Shown one piece after another: positions 35,254 through 43,232 of a stretch of 64,000 nucleotides of DNA. Below the pieces are notes generated by a model. That model made no database searches. It saw only the letters and a program-made list of their open reading frames with translations, and was not told the DNA's origin. The position numbers and the translations under genes were made by a program. Source of the stretch: an uncultured Paracoccaceae bacterium (GTDB lineage: Bacteria > Pseudomonadota > Alphaproteobacteria > Rhodobacterales > Rhodobacteraceae); the NCBI GenBank assembly GCA_947498985.1, contig CANMMF010000004.1, positions 533,662-597,661 on the forward strand, given 5' to 3'. How positions within the stretch are numbered: position 1 is the stretch's first letter; each line of letters starts with the position of its first letter.

Positions 35254-36750
35254 TTGTCCCGTAATGAACCTGCGCATTCAGACCAGCTACTACTACGACC
35301 AGATGCGCGGGAGCTATTGAGAAATGGCCAGAGGGTTCACGTTGAAACCCGCGTATTCGATTTGCTGCTCGCTCTTGTGGATGCCCAAGGCGACGTCGTC
35401 GATAAAGACATACTGATCGAGAAAGTCTGGAACGGGCGTCCGGTTTCAGACGATGCGATTTCGGCAGCTATCCGCGATCTGCGGCGTGCCGTCGGAGATG
35501 ATGGCAGACGACAAACAGTGGTAAAGACCGTCTACGGACGCGGGGTCCGGCTGGTGTCCAGCATCCACGTCGAAGACAACGCGCGTCAGCCGGTCTTGGT
35601 CGTTTCGCCCTTCGAAGCCGATGGGGACATGCGTGGTTTTGCTTCGGCTATTACCCTCGACGTGACGGCGGCGATCACGCGGACGCGCAGCTTTGCCGTC
35701 ATCTCCCATCAAAGCGCCCTGGCGGCGTTTGCCGATCAAGGAAAGGCCACCGGGCAGCTTGGCGCTGATTACGTGTTATCTGGCCGACTGTATAATGCAG
35801 GGACAAAAGCATCTTTGACCCTTCTTTTGGCAAAGGCACATAGCGGTGAGGCTATTTGGGCGGATCGCGTCACAGACTCTATGGAAGATTTGATACGCGA
35901 CTTTGCAAGTCTGGCCAACTTGATCGCCGCCAGTGTTGAGACGGAAATCATCGTACATGCGGCCGACCAGGCAAAACTGCGCCCCATAGACAGCCTTGAC
36001 GCCTGGAGCGCATATCATCGGGCTGTTCGAACCATGATGCAGTTCAAGATCGAGGATGCCGAAACTGTCGATGCGCTTTTACAGCATGCGGCAAGACTAG
36101 ATCGCGGCTCATCGCGCATTCGTGCCGCTCAGTCACATCTTGCTTGGCAGCGCGCCTTCCTGTTGTCCGGGCGGGACAGGGCCAATGCCGGGACACGTGC
36201 CATTGGGCTAGCGAATGAAGCACTGGAGCTGAACGAGCACGACCCGCAAGCGCATTGGGCCGCCGGGCGTGCCCGCCTCATTGCAGGTGAAACAGAAGAG
36301 GCCCGTATGGCACTTCGCCGCTCAATTTCGCTCAATCCAAGCTTTGCCTCAGCCTACTACTCTTTGGGCTGGACGATGAGCCACGACGGAACGCCTACGC
36401 CCGACGCAATCCCGCTGCCTCAAAAGGCGCGGCGATTGAGCCCTTTTGATCCAATCCGCTACGCTTTCGACCTGCTCGAGAGCGATCTGTGCTTCTTCTC
36501 AGGGGACCTGGAAAACGCCCGCCGGCTTGCGCGTGACGCGGCGCGGGACCCGAATGCGCACCACCAGGCTCAGGCCATTGCGTCCTGGCTGTTGCACGCC
36601 ACCGGTGCAGAGACCGAAGCGCACGAGCTGGCGGCCGAGGTCCGGCGCAAACGGCCCGGCTATGGCTTTTCTGACTACTGTGCCGCCGTCCCGGCTAAAG
36701 GACTAAAGCGCGGCACAATTGAAAAGCACTTTCGCGCGTTGGGATACTGA
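35254..36750 (+). CDS. Winged-helix regulator with cyclase-type linker domain and TPR region
   Basis: The 498-residue protein starts at TTG. Residues 10-105 form an OmpR/CadC-type winged helix (ELLRNGQRVHVETRVFDLLL, SAAIRDLRRAVGDDGR, VYGRGVRLV). The middle (VLVVSPFEADGDMRGFASAI, ADYVLSGRLYNAGTKASLTL, EAIWADRVTDSMEDLI) matches the domain found between effector and TPR parts of adenylate-cyclase-like proteins. TPR-like helices follow (ALELNEHDPQAHWAAGRARL, SISLNPSFASAYYSLGWTM). No membrane helix is present, unlike CadC. It lies just before the SDR and tautomerase genes and may regulate them. Confidence 0.8.
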   Translation: MSRNEPAHSDQLLLRPDARELLRNGQRVHVETRVFDLLLALVDAQGDVVDKDILIEKVWNGRPVSDDAISAAIRDLRRAVGDDGRRQTVVKTVYGRGVRLVSSIHVEDNARQPVLVVSPFEADGDMRGFASAITLDVTAAITRTRSFAVISHQSALAAFADQGKATGQLGADYVLSGRLYNAGTKASLTLLLAKAHSGEAIWADRVTDSMEDLIRDFASLANLIAASVETEIIVHAADQAKLRPIDSLDAWSAYHRAVRTMMQFKIEDAETVDALLQHAARLDRGSSRIRAAQSHLAWQRAFLLSGRDRANAGTRAIGLANEALELNEHDPQAHWAAGRARLIAGETEEARMALRRSISLNPSFASAYYSLGWTMSHDGTPTPDAIPLPQKARRLSPFDPIRYAFDLLESDLCFFSGDLENARRLARDAARDPNAHHQAQAIASWLLHATGAETEAHELAAEVRRKRPGYGFSDYCAAVPAKGLKRGTIEKHFRALGY

Positions 36751-36837
36751 ATTTTCTGTTCCACAGACTCTCCACAGGATTCAACCTTCAGCCTCTGCCA
36801 GGCTTCTCTGATGGCAAGCTGTCGGAGGGAAAGTTTT

Positions 36838-37587
36838 GTGGATTTGACAGGCAAGAAGGCATTTGTAACCGGTGCGAGCGGAGGTTTGGGCCGACATATC
36901 GCAATCTCGCTTGCTAATGCGGGCTGCAATGTCGCGTTGGGCTATCACAAAGGTGAGGACCGGGTGGCTGCGGTGGCCGAAGCAGTCAGCAGCCTTGGAC
37001 AACGCGGCGCGCCGGTATCCTTCGATCAGGGCGATGACAAAAGCATCGAGGCTGGCGTTCAATTGGCGGTGGACGCGCTCGACGGCGTGGACATCCTGAT
37101 TAACAACGCAGCAATTGTGAAAGGCGTTCCGTTCAAGGATCTCGACACGCTTGGACCGGAAATCTGGGACGACACGATGCGATACAATCTGCGCGGGCCA
37201 TGGCTTGTCTCGCGCGCCGCAGCGCCGCATCTGGCAAATTCCGGTGCTGGTCGGATCGTGAACGTGGCTGCCATGGCCGGTATGAGGCCCATGGGCGCAA
37301 GCATCGCACAGTCAATTTCGAAAGCGGGTGTGATCCAGATGACCCGTTGCCTCGCTGTCGCCCTCGCGCCGAACGTGACGGTGAATTGCGTGGCCCCAGG
37401 TCTGATGGAAGGCACAGTGATGACGCAAGGGTTGACCCCCGAGTTTCGCGACGCGTTTGCGTCTCAGGCCGTACTGGGCACCACCACATCCCTGCAGGAT
37501 GTCGCATCGCAGGTCGTACAATTCTGCCAGTCGGAGACGATCACAGGCCAGACCACCGTCATCGACGGCGGTATTTACTTTCATTGA
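36838..37587 (+). CDS. Short-chain dehydrogenase-like protein lacking catalytic Ser and Tyr
   Basis: The 249-residue Rossmann protein starts at GTG 36838, which has GGAGGG about 9 nt upstream. The NAD(P)-binding motif is VTGASGGLGRHIA, and NNAA follows (ILINNAAIV). The structural Asn is in MRYNLRGPW. Where classical SDRs have Ser and Tyr-x-x-x-Lys, this one reads IVNVAAMAG and SIAQSISKAG, so Ser is replaced by Ala and Tyr by Gln while Lys stays. It ends with the usual TVIDGGIYFH. It is probably not a normal oxidoreductase. The tautomerase gene follows after 15 bp. Confidence 0.88.
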   Translation: MDLTGKKAFVTGASGGLGRHIAISLANAGCNVALGYHKGEDRVAAVAEAVSSLGQRGAPVSFDQGDDKSIEAGVQLAVDALDGVDILINNAAIVKGVPFKDLDTLGPEIWDDTMRYNLRGPWLVSRAAAPHLANSGAGRIVNVAAMAGMRPMGASIAQSISKAGVIQMTRCLAVALAPNVTVNCVAPGLMEGTVMTQGLTPEFRDAFASQAVLGTTTSLQDVASQVVQFCQSETITGQTTVIDGGIYFH

Positions 37588-37602
37588 GATAGGAGAGAAG
37601 CA

Positions 37603-37821
37603 ATGCCATCCATCGACATCCAGGTCCTTGAGGACGTTTTCACACCGGATGAGAAGGCCGAGATGATCCGCCGGGTGACGGACGCCTTCGGACGTGTTTC
37701 TGGCGACACCCTCAAGAACGGAACCACAGTTCGTATTCACGAAATCAAGAGCGGATCGTGGGGATGGGGTGGCCAAGTTCTCACAACTGCCGATGGAAAC
37801 GCAATGCGAAGCAGCGGTTAG
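37603..37821 (+). CDS. 4-oxalocrotonate tautomerase-family protein
   Basis: The 72-residue protein has Pro2 directly after the initiator Met (MPSIDIQVLEDVFTPDEKAE), the residue that becomes the N-terminal catalytic base after Met removal. A helix (MIRRVTDAFGRVSGD) and the strand region TTVRIHEIKSGSWGWGGQVL follow, as in small tautomerases. Its size matches the family (62-77 residues). It lies 15 bp after the atypical SDR gene with an AGGAGAG ribosome-binding site. Substrate unknown. Confidence 0.83.
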   Translation: MPSIDIQVLEDVFTPDEKAEMIRRVTDAFGRVSGDTLKNGTTVRIHEIKSGSWGWGGQVLTTADGNAMRSSG

Positions 37822-37927
37822 CCGAACCTTTGCTGTGATCCTTTTGTGGCGGTTTCGATCTCGAACCTGTCGACGAGAGCAACTGCCCTGAATCAACTTT
37901 AGAGTGTATGATAGAGAAAAGCGAGTA

Positions 37928-37976
37928 TCAAAACCGGTGGTTTTCGCCGCTGACAGAAACGAATGAGTTTTGGCCG
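37928..37976 (+). repeat. R1 structured repeat, copy A
   Basis: Core copy of a repeat with GCCAAAA-like and TTTTGGC ends, an inner GTTT/AAAC stem and the conserved middle GACAGAAACG followed by ATGAGTTTTGGCC. It lies 12 bp beyond the stop codon of the minus-strand methyltransferase gene. It lacks the left extension seen in copies B and D. Confidence 0.75.
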
Positions 37977-37988
37977 ATCAGGGCGGTG

Positions 37989-38618
37989 CTACGTGACTTT
38001 GAACACGTACACCTGCGATGTCACGTCAGGCTCAATGAAATAGTAGGAACGAAAGATCGGTGACTGATCGATCAACGACCATGCCCCGGCGACCGTCAAT
38101 GCATCAACCTTGGCCTTGAGATCTTGTTCAGGATAGGTCTCCGCCCTGGTGTTGAATATAACATGCCCGCCGGGTTTGGTGATCCGCACAAACTCATCCA
38201 GGCATCGCGCCGGTGCATGGCCCGGGCCGAGCGAACCAAAACAGGTCACCGCCGCGAACGCGTTGTCCGGTTCTGGCAACGGTTCACCCAGATCATGCTC
38301 GTACAGTCTGTCATATGATGAGAGTGTTTCAGCGTATTTGAGCATTGCGGGCGAAAGGTCTGAGCCAACAACGCCACTAAAGCCAAGCAACTCCAGATTT
38401 CCGCCGATGATGCCTGTGCCGCATGCAGCGTCGTAAATCTTGCCTGCGTCCTTTTGGACGTGACGGGAAATCATTGCACAGCCTATGGACGGTACCCGGT
38501 ATCCATTACCAAGGTTCTCTGCGTCGTAACCTTCGGCCCAACCCTCATAGGCTGTTCGTGTCGCATCAGCATCTTCAGCGCCGTAGACATTGCTCAGGTT
38601 TTCATTGTCTTCGGCCAT
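37989..38618 (-). CDS. Class I SAM-dependent methyltransferase
   Basis: The protein is about 209 residues from ATG 38618 (MAEDNENLSNVYG); an in-frame upstream start would add 20 residues. Motif I is IYDAACGTGIIGG, motif II region is VVGSDLSPAMLKYAE, and the strand-4 region is AAVTCFGSLGPGH followed by ITKPGGHVIFNTR. The family resembles the WBSCR27/UbiE-like small-molecule methyltransferases. GC content is lower than in the core genes. It lies between R1 copies A and B, in opposite orientation to the neighbouring genes. Confidence 0.85.
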   Translation of the reverse strand: MAEDNENLSNVYGAEDADATRTAYEGWAEGYDAENLGNGYRVPSIGCAMISRHVQKDAGKIYDAACGTGIIGGNLELLGFSGVVGSDLSPAMLKYAETLSSYDRLYEHDLGEPLPEPDNAFAAVTCFGSLGPGHAPARCLDEFVRITKPGGHVIFNTRAETYPEQDLKAKVDALTVAGAWSLIDQSPIFRSYYFIEPDVTSQVYVFKVT

Positions 38619-38713
38619 CTCGCTCACCACCCATCCTAGATAGCGAAACACTATCAAATCTTCGATTTGGATCAACAATGCACATCATTCGTCAACAGGA
38701 GGCATAAACCACC

Positions 38714-38778
38714 TGCCAAAACCAATGCACCAAAAACGGGCGTTTACACCTGTGACAGAAACGTATGAGTTTTGACCG
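38714..38778 (+). repeat. R1 structured repeat, copy B (full length)
   Basis: The longest copy: left extension CTGCCAAAACCAATGCACC, then the core with AAAAACGGGCGTTT and GACAGAAACGTATGAGTTTT. The CGTTT / AAACG arms form an inner stem, and CAAAA / TTTTG an outer stem. It lies between the divergent methyltransferase and leucine-rich-repeat-like genes, in the same orientation as the other copies. Confidence 0.8.
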
Positions 38779-38855
38779 TTGTTGATAGCAAGTCCTGTTC
38801 ATTGAACAGCCACTTGAGACATGCGACGGTACAGTGGATTTAGGAGAATTTCAGG

Positions 38856-39584
38856 TTGCCAATAACGAGGGACGAACGTGGGTTCTTGATACACCCTGAT
38901 GCTTGGGGAGGGCCCGCCGTTGGTCTGGAGACTGTTAACTTGCAAGCTTGCATCGAAGAAGTTCAGTCGCGCAAATGGAGCGGGGTTTTCGGGAGGCATC
39001 CTGAGTTCAAGGACGCCGACCTTTCTTGCTTGGAAGCCACACCTCACCTAACAAGCGTACAGCTTTGGGACATCAATCTGAGCAACGTGTCCACAATTTA
39101 CGGACTGCCACAACTCGCCTACTTCAGAATTTCTGGCAAACGTCCACCAATCGATTTTGCGAAGTTGCCCACTGTTAAACATCTTGTTGTTGAACATAAT
39201 TCGAAGGATGTCGGGTTCTCCATGCTCCCTGCTACAAAGATGATGAACCTTTGGCGTTTCAGGGCACCCGCTAAGAGCGCGTTTGAGTTTGACCTACCCG
39301 ATACTTTGGAGAAGTTAGGAATTTACTGGAGCAATGTGGAAAGCCTGTCGGGCTTTGGCGTTTGCCCCAACGTTCGGCGGCTCGAAATAGCTCGATGCAG
39401 AAACCTCCTTAGCCTTGGAAACCTCAGGAGTTGTTTTCCCAAACTTGAACATCTGGTGGTTGATGCTTGCGGTCGGCTAACGGCTGAAGAAGCCATGCGT
39501 GCGCTCGATGGCCATCCGAATATCAGCCACGCCTTTGCAGGAAAGAAACTTATCGTCAGTTCTAATGGTGTGCCTGATCCCTGA
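38856..39584 (+). CDS. Leucine-rich-repeat-like hypothetical protein
   Basis: The 242-residue protein starts at TTG 38856, which has AGGAG about 10 nt upstream. From about residue 60 it shows irregular leucine-rich repeats (LTSVQLWDINLSNVSTIYGL, LEKLGIYWSNVESLSGFG, VRRLEIARCRNLLSLGNL, LEHLVVDACGRLTAEEAMRA). No signal peptide is present, so it is probably cytoplasmic. Such proteins bind other proteins; the target is unknown. It has low GC content and lies between R1 copies B and C, ending 16 bp before copy C. Confidence 0.7.
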   Translation: MPITRDERGFLIHPDAWGGPAVGLETVNLQACIEEVQSRKWSGVFGRHPEFKDADLSCLEATPHLTSVQLWDINLSNVSTIYGLPQLAYFRISGKRPPIDFAKLPTVKHLVVEHNSKDVGFSMLPATKMMNLWRFRAPAKSAFEFDLPDTLEKLGIYWSNVESLSGFGVCPNVRRLEIARCRNLLSLGNLRSCFPKLEHLVVDACGRLTAEEAMRALDGHPNISHAFAGKKLIVSSNGVPDP

Positions 39585-39600
39585 GACGTGCCAATAACCC

Positions 39601-39666
39601 CTTCCCAATACCCATGTGCCAAAAACGGTAGTTATCGCCGGTGGCAGAAACGTATAAGTTTTGGCC
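39601..39666 (+). repeat. R1 structured repeat, copy C
   Basis: Left extension CTTCCCAATACCCATGT, then core GCCAAAAACGGTAGTT, GGCAGAAACGTATAAG and TTTTGGCC. The outer arms GCCAAAA / TTTTGGC are perfect. It sits between two convergent genes, 16 bp and 10 bp beyond their stop codons. Confidence 0.8.
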
Positions 39667-39676
39667 TTCATCGGCA

Positions 39677-40072
39677 TCAAGGCAGATCTGACAACGAGAA
39701 GCTGTACTCACAATCGACGTAAGCAACCTTGCCAATTCCACTAAACCCCGAGCCGCTCTCCACATGCAGATGGGCGCAAAATGAGAGTGGCAACTGGGTT
39801 TCCAGATCGGTTCCTGGGATCGTGTACGGCAAAAGACTTCCAACCTCTGGTGCTCCGCACCTTGGATTCTTGCTCCAGTATCCAAGCACTGAACCAGGGC
39901 TTAGGCTGCTCGCGCGGATGAACTTACCGTCCGGAGCAGTGTGGCAAACTGGGTAGCTCGCTGTGCAGCCTCGGTCTGAGCCTTTTCGGCATTCCGCTCG
40001 CAAGGTGACCGTTTCTGAAGACCCAACTGCAGGCGACAAGACCAGTGCTGCCGCGAAAAATATGGTGCGCAT
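39677..40072 (-). CDS. Hypothetical secreted protein
   Basis: The protein is about 131 residues from ATG 40072, with a signal peptide (MRTIFFAAALVLSPAVGSSE). The mature part has six cysteines (ECRKGSDRGCTASYPVC, PRCGAPEV, SFCAHLHV, DCEYSFS), which suggests a disulfide-bonded periplasmic or secreted protein. The family is not recognised. It is preceded after 11 bp by the coiled-coil membrane protein gene on the same strand, so the two probably form an operon. GC content is low. Confidence 0.65.
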   Translation of the reverse strand: MRTIFFAAALVLSPAVGSSETVTLRAECRKGSDRGCTASYPVCHTAPDGKFIRASSLSPGSVLGYWSKNPRCGAPEVGSLLPYTIPGTDLETQLPLSFCAHLHVESGSGFSGIGKVAYVDCEYSFSLSDLP

Positions 40073-40083
40073 CAAAATCCCCC

Positions 40084-40587
40084 TCAAGAACAGACTTGAA
40101 AAATCGCATCCTGCACAATTACAAGCTGCGTCTCAAGTTGCCTGATTGCCGTTTCTATGTTGGAGCGAACATCTGGCTCGATAGCAGCGGCCACCCGCTC
40201 GGATTCTTCCTGAAGGCTGGCTTGAAGCTGCTGTAGCCTGCCTTGAAGTACTCCGCACTGTGGGGACTGCTTATTCTCTGGCAGCGACTCGCCTGCAATT
40301 ATCTCCGTCTCAGCCTGTATTGTAGAAAGGTTTCGAACGATGGAGATAACACTATCGCCGTCTCCGTACACCCGCTGAAGAATAGATAATGCGGCGTTCC
40401 TTCGTTCTGAATCTTCGATGGAAAAGCTCTCAATCAGAAGTTTCGCTTGCTCTCGGCGAATTTCTTCTTCGGTTGCCTCACGATTCAGGATGCTTCCTGG
40501 GTGTTGCACGAGAAAGAAGACGGCAATCGCCAAGCCTGCGGTGACCAACGTCTTGAATATCTCATTGATCAGCTTCGCGAGTTCCAT
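40084..40587 (-). CDS. Hypothetical single-pass membrane protein with coiled coil
   Basis: The 167-residue protein starts at ATG 40587 (MELAKLINEIFKTL). One membrane helix (LVTAGLAIAVFFLVQ) is followed by a charged helical part with likely coiled coil (ATEEEIRREQAKLLIESF, LQGRLQQLQASLQEESERV, ETAIRQLETQLVIVQDAIF) and a terminal Cys. The family is not recognised. It is co-directional with, and 11 bp upstream of, the secreted protein gene. Confidence 0.65.
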   Translation of the reverse strand: MELAKLINEIFKTLVTAGLAIAVFFLVQHPGSILNREATEEEIRREQAKLLIESFSIEDSERRNAALSILQRVYGDGDSVISIVRNLSTIQAETEIIAGESLPENKQSPQCGVLQGRLQQLQASLQEESERVAAAIEPDVRSNIETAIRQLETQLVIVQDAIFQVCS

Positions 40588-40905
40588 GGCGTTAGCATAA
40601 CTGAACCTGGCCGCGCGGCTAGTCTTTCCCTTTTGACAAAAACACCCTGCCAAAACCTATGCGCCTAAAACGGTCCTTTGTGTCACCGGCGGCGATGCGC
40701 CCACAAACATTGAAAAATCTGTTGCCCCAAACCCTTGGCGAAATTCGGTTTGATTTTGTCACGTTTTTGTCCCCCGCAAGAAGAGCGGACATCAATACAT
40801 CATGCAGCATCCAGAACTTTGGTCCCGCACCAGTCGTCCGAGGCAGCGCGGCATCTGCAGTCGCACAAGCGTATTCGCCACCGGCGCGATCAAGCGCTGG
40901 CCGCA
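40588..40905. other. 318-bp gap with one repeat copy and no supported gene
   Basis: It holds R1 copy D near its left end. The remainder has only short frames without ribosome-binding sites. The stretch marks the change from low-GC accessory DNA back to high-GC core DNA at about 40,850. Confidence 0.55.
40647..40693 (+). repeat. R1 structured repeat, copy D (right end missing)
   Basis: Left extension CTGCCAAAACCTATGCGCC is nearly identical to that of copy B, then AAAACGGTCC and TCACCGGCGG. The right arm with GAGTTTTGGCC is absent, so this copy is truncated at the edge of the accessory stretch. Confidence 0.7.
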
Positions 40906-41175
40906 TCACTTCAGTTGACTGTCCTTGGAGCCGCGCCGGTTGAACCCGCTGCGCTGCACGGCGCGGCCGTCGCGTTCGGCGGCGCAGTCAACGCAGAGCT
41001 TGACGCCGGGCAGTGCCATCCGGCGTTTTTCGGGGATCTCCTCGCCGCATTCCGCGCAATCCCTGGCGCTTTCTCCAACCGGGGCGCGGCGTGCGCGCAT
41101 GCGCTCGAGCTCTTCGGCAATCGAGGCTTCGATCTGTTCGCCAACCGCGCCGTCGCGGCTCCATCCTCCGGCCAT
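40906..41175 (-). CDS. DksA/TraR C4-type zinc-finger protein
   Basis: The 89-residue protein has an N-terminal helix (AVGEQIEASIAEELERMRAR) and a C4 zinc finger, CAECGEEIPEKRRMALPGVK followed by CVDC. This is the short TraR-like form without the long DksA coiled coil. These proteins enter the RNA polymerase secondary channel; the short ones can act without ppGpp. ATG 41175 has GGAGGGC upstream. The 383-bp stretch between it and the glutathione peroxidase gene shows no gene. Confidence 0.85.
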   Translation of the reverse strand: MAGGWSRDGAVGEQIEASIAEELERMRARRAPVGESARDCAECGEEIPEKRRMALPGVKLCVDCAAERDGRAVQRSGFNRRGSKDSQLK

Positions 41176-41558
41176 CCCTGCCCTCCATTTCGCGCGCCAC
41201 CCCGGCTCCACAGACACCGGCGTTGCGTGAACGCTGATCCCGGGTGCGGCGCAACCGCCCGCCGTGATCCTGTCAACGCCTGAAGTATCGCCGAGGTTTC
41301 CGGATGGCCAAAAGCCTTTTCTGCGCGCGATCCTCGCGGCGCGGGTGGTGCGGCGCTGGACATCACGGCCCGGGATCATCCGGTGCCGGGGGCGCGCAGA
41401 GGTTTCGGGGTTCCCTGGAAGGCCAGTACATCTCGGGCATTCAACGGACACCGGATGCAGATCGCGAAAGGCCGAACCGCCCCTGCCGGCGGACACCGAT
41501 GGTGCCCGGTTTGACTTTGCCGACCGGCCGCTAGCTTTCAGGGCAAAGGAGCCTTCTG
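41176..41558. other. 383-bp gap without a supported gene
   Basis: High-GC intergenic DNA between divergent genes. Frames that run through it are extensions of neighbouring genes or shadows. It should contain the promoters of the DksA/TraR-like gene and the glutathione peroxidase gene. Confidence 0.5.
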
Positions 41559-42104
41559 ATGCCACGCTTTCTGATGCCACATCTTGCGATGCCCCGTCTT
41601 GCCGCCCTGCTGATCTGCCTCTTGCCGTCGCCCGCGCTTGCGGCGCAGGGTTTTGCCTTCGCCAATATCGATGGCGGCACCCATGAGCTGGCGGATTGGA
41701 GCGGCCAGCCGGTCCTCATCGTGAACACCGCCTCGCGCTGCGGGTTCACCTCGCAATACGCGGCGCTGCAGACGCTTTATGACCGCTACAAGGCGGACGG
41801 GCTGGTGGTGCTGGCGGTGCCGTCGGACGACTTCCGCCAGGAATTGTCGAGCGCGGAGGCGGTGAAGGCCTTCTGCGAGGCCAATTTCGGCCTGACCCTT
41901 CCGATGACCGACATCACCTCCGTGCGCGGCGCCGAGGCGCACCCGTTCTATCGCTGGCTGGCGGACGCGCATGGCATGGCGCCCGCCTGGAATTTCAACA
42001 AGGTGTTGCTGGATCCCAAAGGCGCGCCGGTGGCAATCTTCGGCGCCGCGACGCGACCGCTCTCGGCCCCGATCACCGGGGCGATCGAGCGGCTTCTGGA
42101 TTAA
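41559..42104 (+). CDS. Glutathione peroxidase, exported
   Basis: The 181-residue protein has a signal peptide (AMPRLAALLICLLPSPALA, cleavage near ALA-AQG) and the peroxidase fold. The peroxidatic residue is Cys in VNTASRCGFTSQYAAL. The conserved Trp/Asn context is WNFNKVLLD. It would reduce hydroperoxides, probably with thioredoxin-type or glutathione donors, in the periplasm. Several in-frame ATGs occur at the N-terminus, so the exact start is uncertain. Its 3' end overlaps that of the convergent ydcH-like gene by four bases. Confidence 0.87.
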   Translation: MPRFLMPHLAMPRLAALLICLLPSPALAAQGFAFANIDGGTHELADWSGQPVLIVNTASRCGFTSQYAALQTLYDRYKADGLVVLAVPSDDFRQELSSAEAVKAFCEANFGLTLPMTDITSVRGAEAHPFYRWLADAHGMAPAWNFNKVLLDPKGAPVAIFGAATRPLSAPITGAIERLLD

Positions 42105-42337
42105 TCCCGGATCATGCTCCAGATCTGATCCTTGAGCAGCGCGCGCTGCTTGCGCAGATCTTCTTCGGACATCTGGTCCATCGGCTCGACATTGGTCTCC
42201 GCCCGGTGAACCTGCCGGTTGATCGTGTGGTAATCCTCCGCCAGCTTGGCGAAATGCGCGTTGTCCTGTTTGAGCTGGCTCATCTTGTCCACGTGCTGCG
42301 GAAATTCCTCGGCAAGCTCATGTGGTGTGTGCGACAT
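42101..42337 (-). CDS. YdcH/DUF465 family small protein
   Basis: This 78-residue helical protein (MSHTPHELAEEFPQHVDKMS) has the DUF465 pattern of two amphipathic helices (FAKLAEDYHTINRQVHRAE, EEDLRKQRALLKDQIWSMI). It is widespread in Alphaproteobacteria; its function is not established. ATG 42337 gives the usual family length. Confidence 0.87.
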   Translation of the reverse strand: MSHTPHELAEEFPQHVDKMSQLKQDNAHFAKLAEDYHTINRQVHRAETNVEPMDQMSEEDLRKQRALLKDQIWSMIRD

Positions 42338-42455
42338 TCGGCGTCTCCCTTTTTCCGACTGTTTCACTCAGCCTGTCACGCGGGCGCGTGTCCCGCTTTG
42401 ACGCGGATCAAACCCGCGCGCCCTGTTGGCGGCGAAAATCCGGCCTCCGCGCGGA

Positions 42456-43142
42456 TCAGCGGCGCGCCTTGCGCCAGCCTGCAGCGCGGGCCTCGGCCTC
42501 CGAACAGAACCAGCGTTCGCCCCTGGCAGTGTGGATGCGGGTCCTGTCGTACCAGGCCTGCCCGGGCAGGTGGTAGATGCGCTGGCCTTTTGCGCTGATA
42601 TTGCCCTTGATCACGCAGCCGTCGGGGGCGGCATTTGTGTTCTGCGCGCGGCGTGTGGCGACGCCTGCCTTGCGGAACGCGGCGGGCGACGTGATGCCGG
42701 TCCCGTGCAATCCGCGCCCCGCCACCGCGGCCGCCTTCTCGTCGAGATCATAGGCCATGGAGTACCGGCGGAACGCAAAGGCGAGCCCAGAGAGCACCAG
42801 CGACCGGCCCACATCCGCGCCGTCAACCGTGCAGCGCGCCACCGCGCGGCCATAGCGGTCCCTGTCGACCTGAAGGCAGCGGGTATGGGCGCCCTGGTAC
42901 TGCGCGCGCACCTGCGCGGTGACCCAGGCGCCGCAGTTCCACATGGGTTCCGCCGCGCCGCCGCAGCGCTGGTCCGCCTCGGGCGCATCGATGCCATGCA
43001 GGCGCACCACATGACCACCGACGCGGAACGTGTCGCCATCGACAACGCTGATGCGGCCCGCGATCTCGGGCGCGCCGGCTTGCGCGAAACCCGTTGACAG
43101 CAGCAGAACGAGGAGTGAACAAACTCTTAACATGCCCTGCAT
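42456..43142 (-). CDS. Thermonuclease-family (SNase-like) secreted nuclease
   Basis: The 228-residue protein has a signal peptide (LRVCSLLVLLLSTGFAQA). A staphylococcal nuclease-like OB fold follows with the catalytic Arg-Glu-Arg set suggested by VVRLHGIDAPEADQRC and DRYGRAVARC. The last 65 residues (GCVIKGNISAKGQRIYHLPG, WYDRTRI, RWFCSEAEARAAGWRKA) are a separate conserved module found after SNase domains in Rhodobacteraceae. It is probably a periplasmic or secreted DNA/RNA nuclease. Confidence 0.88.
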   Translation of the reverse strand: MQGMLRVCSLLVLLLSTGFAQAGAPEIAGRISVVDGDTFRVGGHVVRLHGIDAPEADQRCGGAAEPMWNCGAWVTAQVRAQYQGAHTRCLQVDRDRYGRAVARCTVDGADVGRSLVLSGLAFAFRRYSMAYDLDEKAAAVAGRGLHGTGITSPAAFRKAGVATRRAQNTNAAPDGCVIKGNISAKGQRIYHLPGQAWYDRTRIHTARGERWFCSEAEARAAGWRKARR

Positions 43143-43232
43143 ATCGGGCAGTGTCGCGCGGGTTGCAAGCCTGGAGTTCAGAAAGGGTTAAGCAGGGTGA
43201 GGCGGCCCTTTGCGCGGGCCGCCCTTCGCCAT

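Noticed and set aside
37928..40693. R1 repeats as integron attC sites
   Set aside because: Placement and palindromic form are similar, but the ends read CCAAAAC and GTTTTGG, which do not fit RYYYAAC and GTTRRRY, and no integrase gene is seen.
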